Assembly: GCA_040904785.1 (NCBI GenBank)
Contig: JBBDSV010000059.1
Coordinates: 1 to 5,579, forward strand
From: JBBDSV01 sp040904785
GTDB taxonomy: Bacteria > Actinomycetota > Nitriliruptoria > Nitriliruptorales > Nitriliruptoraceae
Direction of reading: 5' to 3'
Length of the DNA: 5,579 bases
Shown here piece after piece: positions 1-5,579 of this stretch; the first letter of the stretch is position 1, and each line of letters opens with the position of its first letter. The notes below the pieces were generated by a model, which saw nothing but the letters and a program-made list of their open reading frames with translations, was not told where the DNA came from and did no database searches. The position numbers were made by a program, and so were the translations under genes.

Positions 1-1556
1 CCCGCTTCGCGGGCGACGTCGTGTCCGGCGGCCAACCGGGCAAGCGTGCGCTCGCGCCCGAGAACCTCGATCGATTCGAACAACGGCGGGCTGACGCGCG
101 TCCCCGTCACCGCGACCCGGATGGGCTGGGCAACCTTGCCGAACCCGACACCGAGTTCGTCAGTCAGCGCGCGCAAGCGCTCCTCGATCGCCGCGACGGT
201 CCAGTCACAATCTTCCAGTACCCGTTGCGCGGCGGCGATCGCCTCGGCGGCGGGCGGCGTGGACAGCACCGCGTCGATCGCCTCGGCTTCGATCGTGACA
301 TCGTCACCGAAGAATGCTGGGGCGTAGCGCTCGATCTCGTCGAGCCGCTGCATGCGTTCCTGCACCAGTGGCACGAGCCGCTCGAGCGTCTCACGCTGTG
401 CGGCGGTCGGCGGCCGATCGACGAGCGCCGGGGCACCGAGTGTGCCGTCGAGGTGCGGCACGAGCCGTTCGGCGAGTTCGGCGGGTGCGAATGCGCGAAT
501 CCTCTCGCCGTTGAATGCGGTCAGCTTGTCGACGTCGAATGCCGCCGCGGATCGTCCGACGTGTGCGAGATCGAATTCGGCGATGAGCTCGTCGTCGTCG
601 AGTCGTTCGCGGCCGTCGCGTGGCGACCAGCCGAGCAGCGCGAGATAGTTGCGCAACGTCTCGGGCAGAAAACCCTTTCGGCGGAATTCCTGGACGGCGA
701 CCGACCCGTGACGCTTCGACAACTTCTTCCGGTCCATGCCGACGACCATCGGCAGATGGGCGAACGCCGCGGGTGCGCCCCACGACGGGTCGCGACGCGG
801 CAGCGCCACTTCGGCGAGCGCCTCGTCGATGATGCCGTCATCGAGCAGCTGGTGGAGCACCGCCTGCCGCGGCGTGACCGAAAGCAGGTCTTCTCCCCGG
901 CAGATCAACGTGATGCCATGGGCGACGTCATCGACCGAATTGGCGAGCGGGTAGGTCGCCGAGCCGTCGGACCGCTGGATTACCGGATCGGACACCTGCG
1001 CCCAGTCCCAGCGCACCTCACCGCGGACGAGATCGTCGATGACGAACGTGCCGCGCTCGGGAGTGCACAGTCGAACACTGAACGGCCGGTCTTGCGCGGC
1101 GAAGGTGGCGAGTTCCGCCTCGGTGTGCGCGAACGTCGCCGCCTTGACGACGGGGGGGCCGCCGTTGTCTCCGGCCCGGTTCGACGCGCGCCACGCTTCG
1201 AGCTCTTCGGCGGTGCGATAGTCGCGATAGGTCGCGCCGGCGGCCTCGAGGCGGTGGACCACCGCCGCGTACAGTGCGGCCCGCTCGGACTGACGGTAGG
1301 GACCCCAGTCGCCCCGCGACGACCCGTCCTCGAGCGGACCTTCGTCCCAGTCGAGGCCGATCCAGCGCATCGCCTCCATCATCGAGCGCATCGACTCGTC
1401 CGTCGCGCGCGTCGCATCGGTGTCCTCGATGCGGAAGACGAAGACCCCGCCGTGCCGGCATGCGTGCAGCCAGTTGTACAACGCGGCACGCACGCTGCCG
1501 ACGTGCAGCCAGCCGGACGGCGCCGGGCAGAACCGGACGCGGACGTCGTGGCTCAC
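1..1556 (-). CDS. gltX: Glutamyl-tRNA synthetase (GluRS), 3' end cut by the window edge
   Basis: Class I aminoacyl-tRNA synthetase that activates glutamate with ATP and loads it onto tRNA in the cytoplasm. The frame opens with GTG at 1556 and stays open for 518 codons to the left edge without a stop. The HIGH-type signature is HVGS at residues 18-21, inside PAPSGWLHVGS. It is followed by FRIEDTD (41-47), LDWDEGP (68-74), GPYRQSER (85-92), DDLVRGEV (174-181), RGEDLLSVTPRQ (220-231), the KMSKS-type loop KKLSKRHG (277-284) and NYLALLGWSP (303-312). The anticodon-binding part follows and ends with SPPLFESIEVLGR (489-501). In the mycobacterial GluRS I remember, that segment lies about 20 residues from the C-terminus, so little is missing. 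The GTG overlaps the purB stop (GTGA), and GAAGG lies 7 nt upstream at 1568-1564. Oddities: the Zn-site cysteines of the E. coli type are absent (YRDYRTAEE at 110-118), the usual PSPTG is PAPSG, and residues about 123-145 are atypical. Bacteria of this group often use a non-discriminating GluRS together with GatCAB; the sequence alone does not settle that here. Confidence 0.95.
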   Translation of the reverse strand, partial: MSHDVRVRFCPAPSGWLHVGSVRAALYNWLHACRHGGVFVFRIEDTDATRATDESMRSMMEAMRWIGLDWDEGPLEDGSSRGDWGPYRQSERAALYAAVVHRLEAAGATYRDYRTAEELEAWRASNRAGDNGGPPVVKAATFAHTEAELATFAAQDRPFSVRLCTPERGTFVIDDLVRGEVRWDWAQVSDPVIQRSDGSATYPLANSVDDVAHGITLICRGEDLLSVTPRQAVLHQLLDDGIIDEALAEVALPRRDPSWGAPAAFAHLPMVVGMDRKKLSKRHGSVAVQEFRRKGFLPETLRNYLALLGWSPRDGRERLDDDELIAEFDLAHVGRSAAAFDVDKLTAFNGERIRAFAPAELAERLVPHLDGTLGAPALVDRPPTAAQRETLERLVPLVQERMQRLDEIERYAPAFFGDDVTIEAEAIDAVLSTPPAAEAIAAAQRVLEDCDWTVAAIEERLRALTDELGVGFGKVAQPIRVAVTGTRVSPPLFESIEVLGRERTLARLAAGHDVAREA

Positions 1557-2974
1557 AGGATCGCCTTCGGTCGGTACGCGGCCGCGTCGGGATGCGCGTC
1601 GACCAGCGGCGCCACCTGTGCGGCGAATTCGCGCGCCTGCTGGGGTGCGCGACCGACGAAGGCGAGCGGGTCGGCGAGCAGTGCGTCGATCTCGTCCTCG
1701 ACGAGCGGATAGGCAGGGTCGGCCCCCAACCGCGCAGCGAGATCGTTGTCGGCCTGACCCGCACGCATCGCCAGCGCGACTGCGACCGCGTGAGCCTTGA
1801 TCGTCTCGTGTGCGACCTCTCGTCCGACACCAGCGCGCACCGCGGCGGTCAGCAGCTTGGAGGTCGCCAGGAACGGCAGGTAGCGGCGAAGCTCGGCCTC
1901 GATTACGGCAGGGAACGTGCCGAGTTCGTCGAGGACGGTCAGCAACGTCTCGAACAACCCGTCGGCGGCGTAGAACGCGTCGGGAATCGCGACCCGTCGC
2001 ACGACCGAACAGGACACGTCCCCTTCGTTCCACTGGTCGCCGGCGATCTCGGTGACCATCGCCAGGTGGCCGGCGAGCACCCGCTTGAGGCCCGTAATCC
2101 GTTCGCACGACCGCGTGTTCATCTTGTGCGGCATCGCCGACGATCCCACCTGGCCTTCCTGGAAGCCTTCGGTGATCAGCTCGTGGCCGGCCATGAGACG
2201 CAGCGTGGTCGCCAGCGATGCCGGTCCGGCCGCGAGCTGCACGAGCGCCGACACCACGTCGAAATCGAGCGACCGGGGGTAGACCTGACCGACGTTCGTG
2301 AGCGTCGCGGCAAAACCGAGATGGTCGGCGACCCGCTGTTCGAGACCGTCGACCGCGTCGTCGCCGAGCAGGTCCCGCTGGTCCTGTTGGGTCCCGACGG
2401 GACCTTTGATGCCGCGCAGCGGGTAGCGGGCGAGCAGATCGTCGATGCGACCGACGGCCTGCAGCAACTCCTCTCCCGCGTTGGCGAACCGCTTGCCGAG
2501 CGTGGTCGCCTGCGCGGCGACGTTGTGGCTTCGCCCGGTCACGACAACCTCGGCGTGCTCGGTCGCCAGTGCCGCGAGTCGTGCGAGTGCGGCGATCCCG
2601 CGGTCGCGGACCAGTTCGAGTGCGCGGCGGATCTGCAACTGCTCGACGTTCTCGGTCAGGTCCCGTGACGTCATCGCCTTGTGAATGTGCTCGTGTCCGG
2701 CGAGCGCACAGAATTCGTCGATGCGCGCCTTGACGTCGTGGCGCGTCACGCGTTCGCGGGCGGCGATCGATGCGAGGTCGACTTCGTCGACGACGCGCTC
2801 GTAGTCGGCGATGACGGCGTCGTCGACGTCGATGCCGGCGTCGCGCTGGGCACGCAGCACCTCGATCCAGAGCAGACGCTCGAGTCGCACCCGTTCGTGG
2901 GCGGCGAAAATCGCGCGCATGTCCGCGCTGGCGTAGCGCGTGGCCAGCACGTTGGGGATCACATCATCGGACAC
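1553..2974 (-). CDS. purB: Adenylosuccinate lyase, actinobacterial type
   Basis: Cytoplasmic homotetrameric lyase of the fumarase/aspartase superfamily. It releases fumarate from SAICAR and from adenylosuccinate, so it acts in both IMP and AMP synthesis. With the chosen start the protein has 473 residues, close to the roughly 472 of the mycobacterial enzyme. Visible in order: IPNVLATRYAS (6-16), the substrate-binding segment TSRDLTENVEQLQ (102-114), GRSHNVAAQATTLGKRF with the likely general-acid His150, GIKGPVGTQQD (188-198), VGQVYPRSLD (228-237), the superfamily signature GSSAMPHKMN (277-286) with catalytic serine and Lys284, and QWNEGDVSCSVVRR (314-327). These match the actinobacterial form rather than the B. 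subtilis form. The start is GTG at 2974, since GAGGTG lies just upstream; GTG at 2962 would remove only four residues. A reading from 3100 would translate the FAH 3' end out of frame. The stop overlaps the gltX start. Function is sure; the exact start is less so. Confidence 0.96.
   Translation of the reverse strand: MSDDVIPNVLATRYASADMRAIFAAHERVRLERLLWIEVLRAQRDAGIDVDDAVIADYERVVDEVDLASIAARERVTRHDVKARIDEFCALAGHEHIHKAMTSRDLTENVEQLQIRRALELVRDRGIAALARLAALATEHAEVVVTGRSHNVAAQATTLGKRFANAGEELLQAVGRIDDLLARYPLRGIKGPVGTQQDQRDLLGDDAVDGLEQRVADHLGFAATLTNVGQVYPRSLDFDVVSALVQLAAGPASLATTLRLMAGHELITEGFQEGQVGSSAMPHKMNTRSCERITGLKRVLAGHLAMVTEIAGDQWNEGDVSCSVVRRVAIPDAFYAADGLFETLLTVLDELGTFPAVIEAELRRYLPFLATSKLLTAAVRAGVGREVAHETIKAHAVAVALAMRAGQADNDLAARLGADPAYPLVEDEIDALLADPLAFVGRAPQQAREFAAQVAPLVDAHPDAAAYRPKAIL
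1564..1568 (-). promoter_or_regulatory. Ribosome binding site of gltX
   Basis: GAAGG on the minus strand, 7 nt before the GTG at 1556 and inside the last codons of purB. It supports the GTG that overlaps the purB TGA as the true start. This fits translational coupling of gltX to purB. Confidence 0.6.
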
Positions 2975-2976
2975 GG

Positions 2977-2982
2977 CACCTC
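2977..2982 (-). promoter_or_regulatory. Ribosome binding site of purB (decides between two GTG starts)
   Basis: GAGGTG on the minus strand. Its core GAGG ends 4 nt before the GTG at 2974, which is close but workable. It would be 16 nt from the alternative GTG at 2962, which is too far. This is the main sequence argument for the longer 473-residue product, because no ATG is available nearby. Confidence 0.45.
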
Positions 2983-3014
2983 GCAGCGGCGATTTCCCCC
3001 GACACGCTACCGGA

Positions 3015-3032
3015 GCGCCTGCAGGCGCCTGC
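3015..3032. repeat. Two overlapping perfect palindromes in the FAH-purB gap
   Basis: GCGCCTGCAGGCGC (3015-3028) is a perfect 14-bp palindrome. GCAGGCGCCTGC (3021-3032) is a second perfect one of 12 bp that shares eight bases with it. In RNA each could form only a short GC-rich hairpin, and the two are mutually exclusive. No T tract follows on the minus strand, so this is not a standard intrinsic terminator. It lies in the only untranslated gap between the four genes (2975-3038). A role as an mRNA-processing site or protein-binding site is possible, and chance in GC-rich DNA is also possible. Confidence 0.5.
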
Positions 3033-3038
3033 CGCGGC

Positions 3039-3821
3039 TCACGCGTTGGTGCCCGCGGCGTCGCGGGCGACGACGGGGTTCTCGAGCACGCCCACGCCAC
3101 CGATCTCGATACGCACCCGTTGCCCGGGCTCGAGGGCGCCGACGCCGGCAGGCGTGCCGGTCAAGACCACATCGCCCGGCAGCAGCGTGACGACCTGCGA
3201 GATCTCGGCAAGCAGTTGCGGGATGTCGCGCAACATGTCAGCCGTTGTGCCGTCCTGGCGCAGGGTCCCATCAACCCAACTGCGGATCGGTACGTCGGCG
3301 AGGTCGAGTTCCGTCTCGATGGCGGGGCCGAGCGGGCAGAACGTGTCAAAGCCCTTGCCACGGAACCACTGGTTCTCAGCGCGCTGCAGATCACGCGCCG
3401 TCACGTCGTTGGCGCACGTGTAGCCGATGACGCCGGCCAACGCCTCGTCGGGGCCGACACGCTGCATCAAGGCGCCGACGACGACGGCGAGTTCGGCTTC
3501 GTAGCTGAAGACCTCGGCCATGTCGGTTGGCAGGCGGATCGGCTCGTCGGGTCCGATCACCGACGAGGAGGGTTTGAGGAAGTAGATGGCCTGTTCGGGG
3601 ATCTCGTTGCCGAGTTCGGCCGCGTGGTCAGCGAAGTTGCGGCCGACGCATACCACCTTCGACGGGATCACCGGCGCAAGTAGCTTCAGCCCGGCGATGT
3701 CGACCCGTTCACCGGTCCGCTTGTGCGACCGGAACGGATGCGGCTCGATCACCGCGACTTGCGCGCCGTCAACGATGCCCCATTGGGGCCCGTCGTCGCC
3801 GGCGAACCGCACGACCTTCAT
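3039..3821 (-). CDS. Fumarylacetoacetate hydrolase (FAH) superfamily protein
   Basis: Probable cytoplasmic Mg2+/Mn2+-dependent enzyme acting on a small 2-oxo or 2-hydroxy-dienoic acid; known relatives include acylpyruvases, oxaloacetate decarboxylases or tautomerases, and the HpcE/YcgM isomerases. The 260-residue protein has a short N-terminal domain (about 1-50) and the FAH catalytic fold. Motifs: VCVGRNFADHAAELG (57-71) with the His66 region of the catalytic dyad, FLKPSSSVIGP (81-91), SYEAELAVVVG (106-116) carrying metal ligands Glu108 and Glu110, GYTCANDVTARDLQ (133-146) with third ligand Asp139, WFRGKGFDTFCPLGP (152-166) and LLPGDVVLTGTPAGVG (213-228). All expected metal ligands are present, so it should be active. 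The ATG overlaps the cimA stop by 4 bp (ATGA), with GAGGAG 5 nt upstream. Pairing of an FAH gene with gltX is something I recall from mycobacteria. Older annotations as 2-hydroxyhepta-2,4-diene-1,7-dioate isomerase are probably too specific, and nothing here shows an aromatic degradation pathway. Confidence 0.92.
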   Translation of the reverse strand: MKVVRFAGDDGPQWGIVDGAQVAVIEPHPFRSHKRTGERVDIAGLKLLAPVIPSKVVCVGRNFADHAAELGNEIPEQAIYFLKPSSSVIGPDEPIRLPTDMAEVFSYEAELAVVVGALMQRVGPDEALAGVIGYTCANDVTARDLQRAENQWFRGKGFDTFCPLGPAIETELDLADVPIRSWVDGTLRQDGTTADMLRDIPQLLAEISQVVTLLPGDVVLTGTPAGVGALEPGQRVRIEIGGVGVLENPVVARDAAGTNA

Positions 3822-5479
3822 GACGTCTCCTCATCCGTTTGGCGCGCCCCGTGCTGCCAGTCGACCCGCAGAATCGCGTGCGTGTAGGCGTCGGACAGTG
3901 CCGTCCACGACGCCTCGACGATGTTGGGGTGCACACCGACGGTGTCCCAGACACTGCTGCCGTCGGTCGAGGCGACGAGCACACGGGTTGTCGCGTCCGT
4001 ACCACCCGCGGTGTCGAGAATCCGGACCTTGTAGTCGGACAGGTGGATGCGGTCGAGCTGTGGCCAGCGGCCGTTGACCGCGCTGCGGAACGCATGGTCG
4101 AGCGCGTCGACCGGTCCATTGCCTTCGCCGGCACCGAGGCGACGCTCTCCGTCGACCTCGACGGCGAGGATCGCTTCGGCGGGCCCGTCCCCCGCGACCG
4201 CACTGGGGTCGCCGCCGGCGACGTTCACCCGGTAGTGCAGCGAACGGAACGGTTCGTCCTCGGCAGCAAGCATGCCGGTGATGCGCCGCAGCAGCAGTTC
4301 GAACGACGCGTCGGCGGCTTCGTAGCTCCATCCGATCGCTTCGCGACGCTTGACCTCCGCGAGCACGTCGCGCGCCTGGGCGTCGGAAATCTCGATGCCG
4401 AGCTCTTTCGCCTTGAGCAGGATGTTCGAACGGCCGGCAAGTTCGCTGACGACCAACCGCTGCTGGTTGCCGACGTCGGCAGGATCGATGTGCTGATACA
4501 TGTCGGGCGCCTTGGCGAGCGCCGACGCGTGCAGTCCCGCCTTGTGACTGAACGCCGTGTGGCCGACGTACGGAGACATGGACGGCGTGCTCTGGTTGCA
4601 CAGCTCCGCGATCGTGTGGCTGATCTCGGTGAGTCGCTCGAGACGGTCCGAGGGGACGAGCGGCATGCCGTGCTTGAGCTGCAGGTCGGCGAGGATCGTG
4701 AAGATGTTGGCATTGCCGCACCGCTCGCCGAGCCCGTTGGCCGTTCCCTGCACGTGCGTTGCGCCGACCTCGATGCCGAGCAACGAATTGGCGACCGCGC
4801 ATCCACCGTCATCGTGGAAGTGCAAGCCGACCTGCGCGTCGAGCTCATCGACGAAGGTGCGGACGATGTCGGCGACGTCCCATGGCATCGTGCCGCCGTT
4901 GGTATCGCACAGCACGACGCACTCGGCGCCGGCCTCTGCGGCGACGCGCACGACGTCGACCGCATAGTCGCGATCGCGCGCATAGCCGTCGAAGAAGTGT
5001 TCGGCATCGAAGAACACCCGCTTACCCTGCTCGCGCAGGTGCCGCACGGAGTCGGCGACCATCGCCAGATTCTCGTCACGCGGCACACCGAGCGCCTCGT
5101 CGACGTGATAGCCCCAGGACTTGCCGACGAGGCACACGACGTCGGTTCGGGCAGCGACGAGCGCGTTGAGCAACGGGTCATCAGCGGCAGCGAGCTTCGA
5201 AGACCGCGTCATGCCGAACGCGACCAGCGTTGCATGTTCGAGTTCGAGTTCGAGTTCGCCGTCCGCGGCACGCGCGAAGAACTCGGTGTCCTTCGGGTTG
5301 GCGCCGGGCCAGCCGCCTTCGATGTAGGCGACGCCGAGCTCATCCATCCGTCGGGCGACACGCAGCTTGTCGTCGACCGACAGCGTCACACCTTCGCGCT
5401 GTGTGCCGTCACGAAGGGTGGTGTCATAGAGATCGAGCCCGGCACGCGGTGCCGGAAGGGGGGCGTCGGAACCACTCAT
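3818..5479 (-). CDS. cimA: (R)-citramalate synthase
   Basis: Condenses pyruvate with acetyl-CoA to (R)-citramalate, the first step of the threonine-independent route to 2-oxobutyrate and isoleucine; LeuC, LeuD and LeuB normally carry it further. The protein has 553 residues, within the usual size of the CimA branch of the isopropylmalate/homocitrate synthase family. The N-terminal TIM barrel shows LYDTTLRDGTQREG (17-30) with catalytic Arg23 and metal ligand Asp24, then EGGWPGANPKDTEFF (54-68). GKSWGYHVDEAL (119-130) and DAEHFFDGYARD (158-169) are typical of CimA rather than LeuA. LCDTNGGTMP (190-199), HFH with metal ligands His220 and His222, and QGTANGLGERCGNAN (244-258) follow. The C-terminal part (about 400-545) matches the LeuA-type allosteric domain, including GPVDALDHAF (455-464) and LSDYKVRILD (480-489), so isoleucine feedback is likely. 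The ATG has AAGGTGA 6 nt upstream. Oddities: HFHDD where HxHND is usual, and an ELELELE run (75-81) from a hexanucleotide repeat. A homocitrate or isopropylmalate synthase is less likely given the CimA-specific motifs. Confidence 0.95.
   Translation of the reverse strand: MSGSDAPLPAPRAGLDLYDTTLRDGTQREGVTLSVDDKLRVARRMDELGVAYIEGGWPGANPKDTEFFARAADGELELELEHATLVAFGMTRSSKLAAADDPLLNALVAARTDVVCLVGKSWGYHVDEALGVPRDENLAMVADSVRHLREQGKRVFFDAEHFFDGYARDRDYAVDVVRVAAEAGAECVVLCDTNGGTMPWDVADIVRTFVDELDAQVGLHFHDDGGCAVANSLLGIEVGATHVQGTANGLGERCGNANIFTILADLQLKHGMPLVPSDRLERLTEISHTIAELCNQSTPSMSPYVGHTAFSHKAGLHASALAKAPDMYQHIDPADVGNQQRLVVSELAGRSNILLKAKELGIEISDAQARDVLAEVKRREAIGWSYEAADASFELLLRRITGMLAAEDEPFRSLHYRVNVAGGDPSAVAGDGPAEAILAVEVDGERRLGAGEGNGPVDALDHAFRSAVNGRWPQLDRIHLSDYKVRILDTAGGTDATTRVLVASTDGSSVWDTVGVHPNIVEASWTALSDAYTHAILRVDWQHGARQTDEETS
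3827..3832 (-). promoter_or_regulatory. Ribosome binding site of the FAH-family gene
   Basis: GAGGAG on the minus strand, 5 nt before the ATG at 3821. It lies within the final codons of cimA. It is the strongest Shine-Dalgarno of the window and fixes the start that overlaps the cimA stop. Confidence 0.7.
5236..5258. repeat. In-frame hexanucleotide repeat inside cimA
   Basis: Nearly four copies of GTTCGA (plus strand) run without error for 23 bases. On the coding strand they read as alternating GAA and CTC codons, giving Glu-Leu repeats at residues 75-81 of CimA. The run falls between the NPKDTEFF segment and the next barrel strand (TLVAFGM), probably in a surface helix or loop. Gain or loss of one unit would add or remove two residues and keep the frame. 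Confidence 0.85.
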
Positions 5480-5579
5480 GGGTGCTCACCTTGGCCTGTT
5501 TGGATGCGTCGGGTCGGGCCCGCGCGGTGGCCGGGTGATGCGACGAGCGACGCCGAAGAATGAACCGGGCCGCAACCCC
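5480..5579. other. Upstream region of cimA, no gene identified
   Basis: One hundred bases to the right edge. On the minus strand there is no ATG and no recognisable leader peptide or -10/-35 pair. Two minus-strand frames are open from the edge and end here: one at TGA 5488-5486, the other at TGA 5478-5476, which would overlap the cimA ATG as ATGA. Neither gives a peptide I can place in a family, and third-position GC does not single out a coding frame. It may be the promoter region, or the very end of an upstream minus-strand gene. Confidence 0.4.
5486..5492 (-). promoter_or_regulatory. Ribosome binding site of cimA
   Basis: AAGGTGA on the minus strand, 6 nt before the ATG at 5479. Its good spacing supports this ATG as the start of CimA. 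No other in-frame start with comparable support was seen. Confidence 0.65.

Noticed and set aside
21..1712. 563-codon open frame on the plus strand
   Set aside because: It is antisense to gltX over nearly its whole length. The product is Arg/Asp/Glu-rich with no family motif. Long antisense frames are expected in GC-rich genes in which the codons TTA, CTA and TCA are rare on the antisense phase.
1018..1830. 270-codon minus-strand frame across the purB-gltX junction
   Set aside because: It is out of frame with both real genes and Arg-rich. The GTGA junction and strong family motifs place the true proteins in the other frames.
1274..2668. 464-codon plus-strand open frame, and a further one at 2940-3683
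   Set aside because: Both are antisense to purB, gltX or the FAH gene, are of low complexity, and lack motifs or convincing starts.
3015..3032. Intrinsic terminator after the FAH gene
   Set aside because: The stems are short and there is no T tract on the minus strand.
2975..3100. N-terminal extension of purB starting at 3100
   Set aside because: It would overlap the FAH gene by about 60 bp and adds residues that are only the FAH 3' end read in another frame. The conserved PurB N-terminus begins near IPNVLATRYAS.
3839..5563. 574-codon open frame on the plus strand
   Set aside because: It is antisense to the whole of cimA, shows no recognisable domain, and is explained by codon bias of the real gene.
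5480..5579. Attenuator leader peptide or T-box for cimA
   Set aside because: There is no start codon with a run of Ile, Leu or Val codons, and no T-box sequence or terminator-like hairpin in the bases available.
1..5579. Undescribed defence, mobile or biosynthetic system
   Set aside because: All four genes belong to well-known metabolic families, fill nearly all the sequence, and show no unusual composition or transfer signs.

Overview
The window is a compact, GC-rich (roughly two thirds G+C by eye), entirely minus-strand block of housekeeping metabolism. I read four protein genes. In transcription order, right to left, they are cimA (citramalate synthase), a fumarylacetoacetate hydrolase (FAH) superfamily gene, purB (adenylosuccinate lyase) and gltX (glutamyl-tRNA synthetase). 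The gltX gene runs off the left edge and is probably missing only its last few codons. I found no tRNA, rRNA, mobile element, CRISPR array or phage gene.

The source looks like an actinobacterium. The PurB protein resembles the mycobacterial PurB sequence I remember almost motif for motif, and the GluRS ends with the actinobacterial-type SPPLFESIEVLGR segment. An FAH-family gene next to gltX is also an arrangement I recall from mycobacteria (Rv2993c/gltS). The many GATCG-type words and the divergent GluRS make me lean towards a deep-branching class such as Acidimicrobiia, but that is a low-confidence inference.

Layout by position: 5480-5579 is upstream DNA with a good Shine-Dalgarno for cimA but no recognisable gene. 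cimA occupies 5479-3818. Its stop overlaps the FAH start by 4 bp (ATGA), and the FAH gene covers 3821-3039. A 64-bp gap at 3038-2975 carries a palindrome and no convincing terminator. purB covers 2974-1553, and its stop overlaps the GTG start of gltX by 4 bp (GTGA). gltX fills 1556-1. The two overlaps and the single short gap argue for one transcript with translational coupling within each pair.

Functionally, cimA opens the threonine-independent route to 2-oxobutyrate and isoleucine from pyruvate and acetyl-CoA. The FAH-family enzyme probably acts on a small 2-oxo acid such as an acylpyruvate or oxaloacetate. PurB serves two steps of purine synthesis, releasing fumarate. GltX charges glutamate tRNA. 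The link seems to be co-regulated growth metabolism rather than one pathway. I see no evidence of an undescribed system. The points most worth a second look are the FAH gene coupled to cimA and the divergent GluRS.
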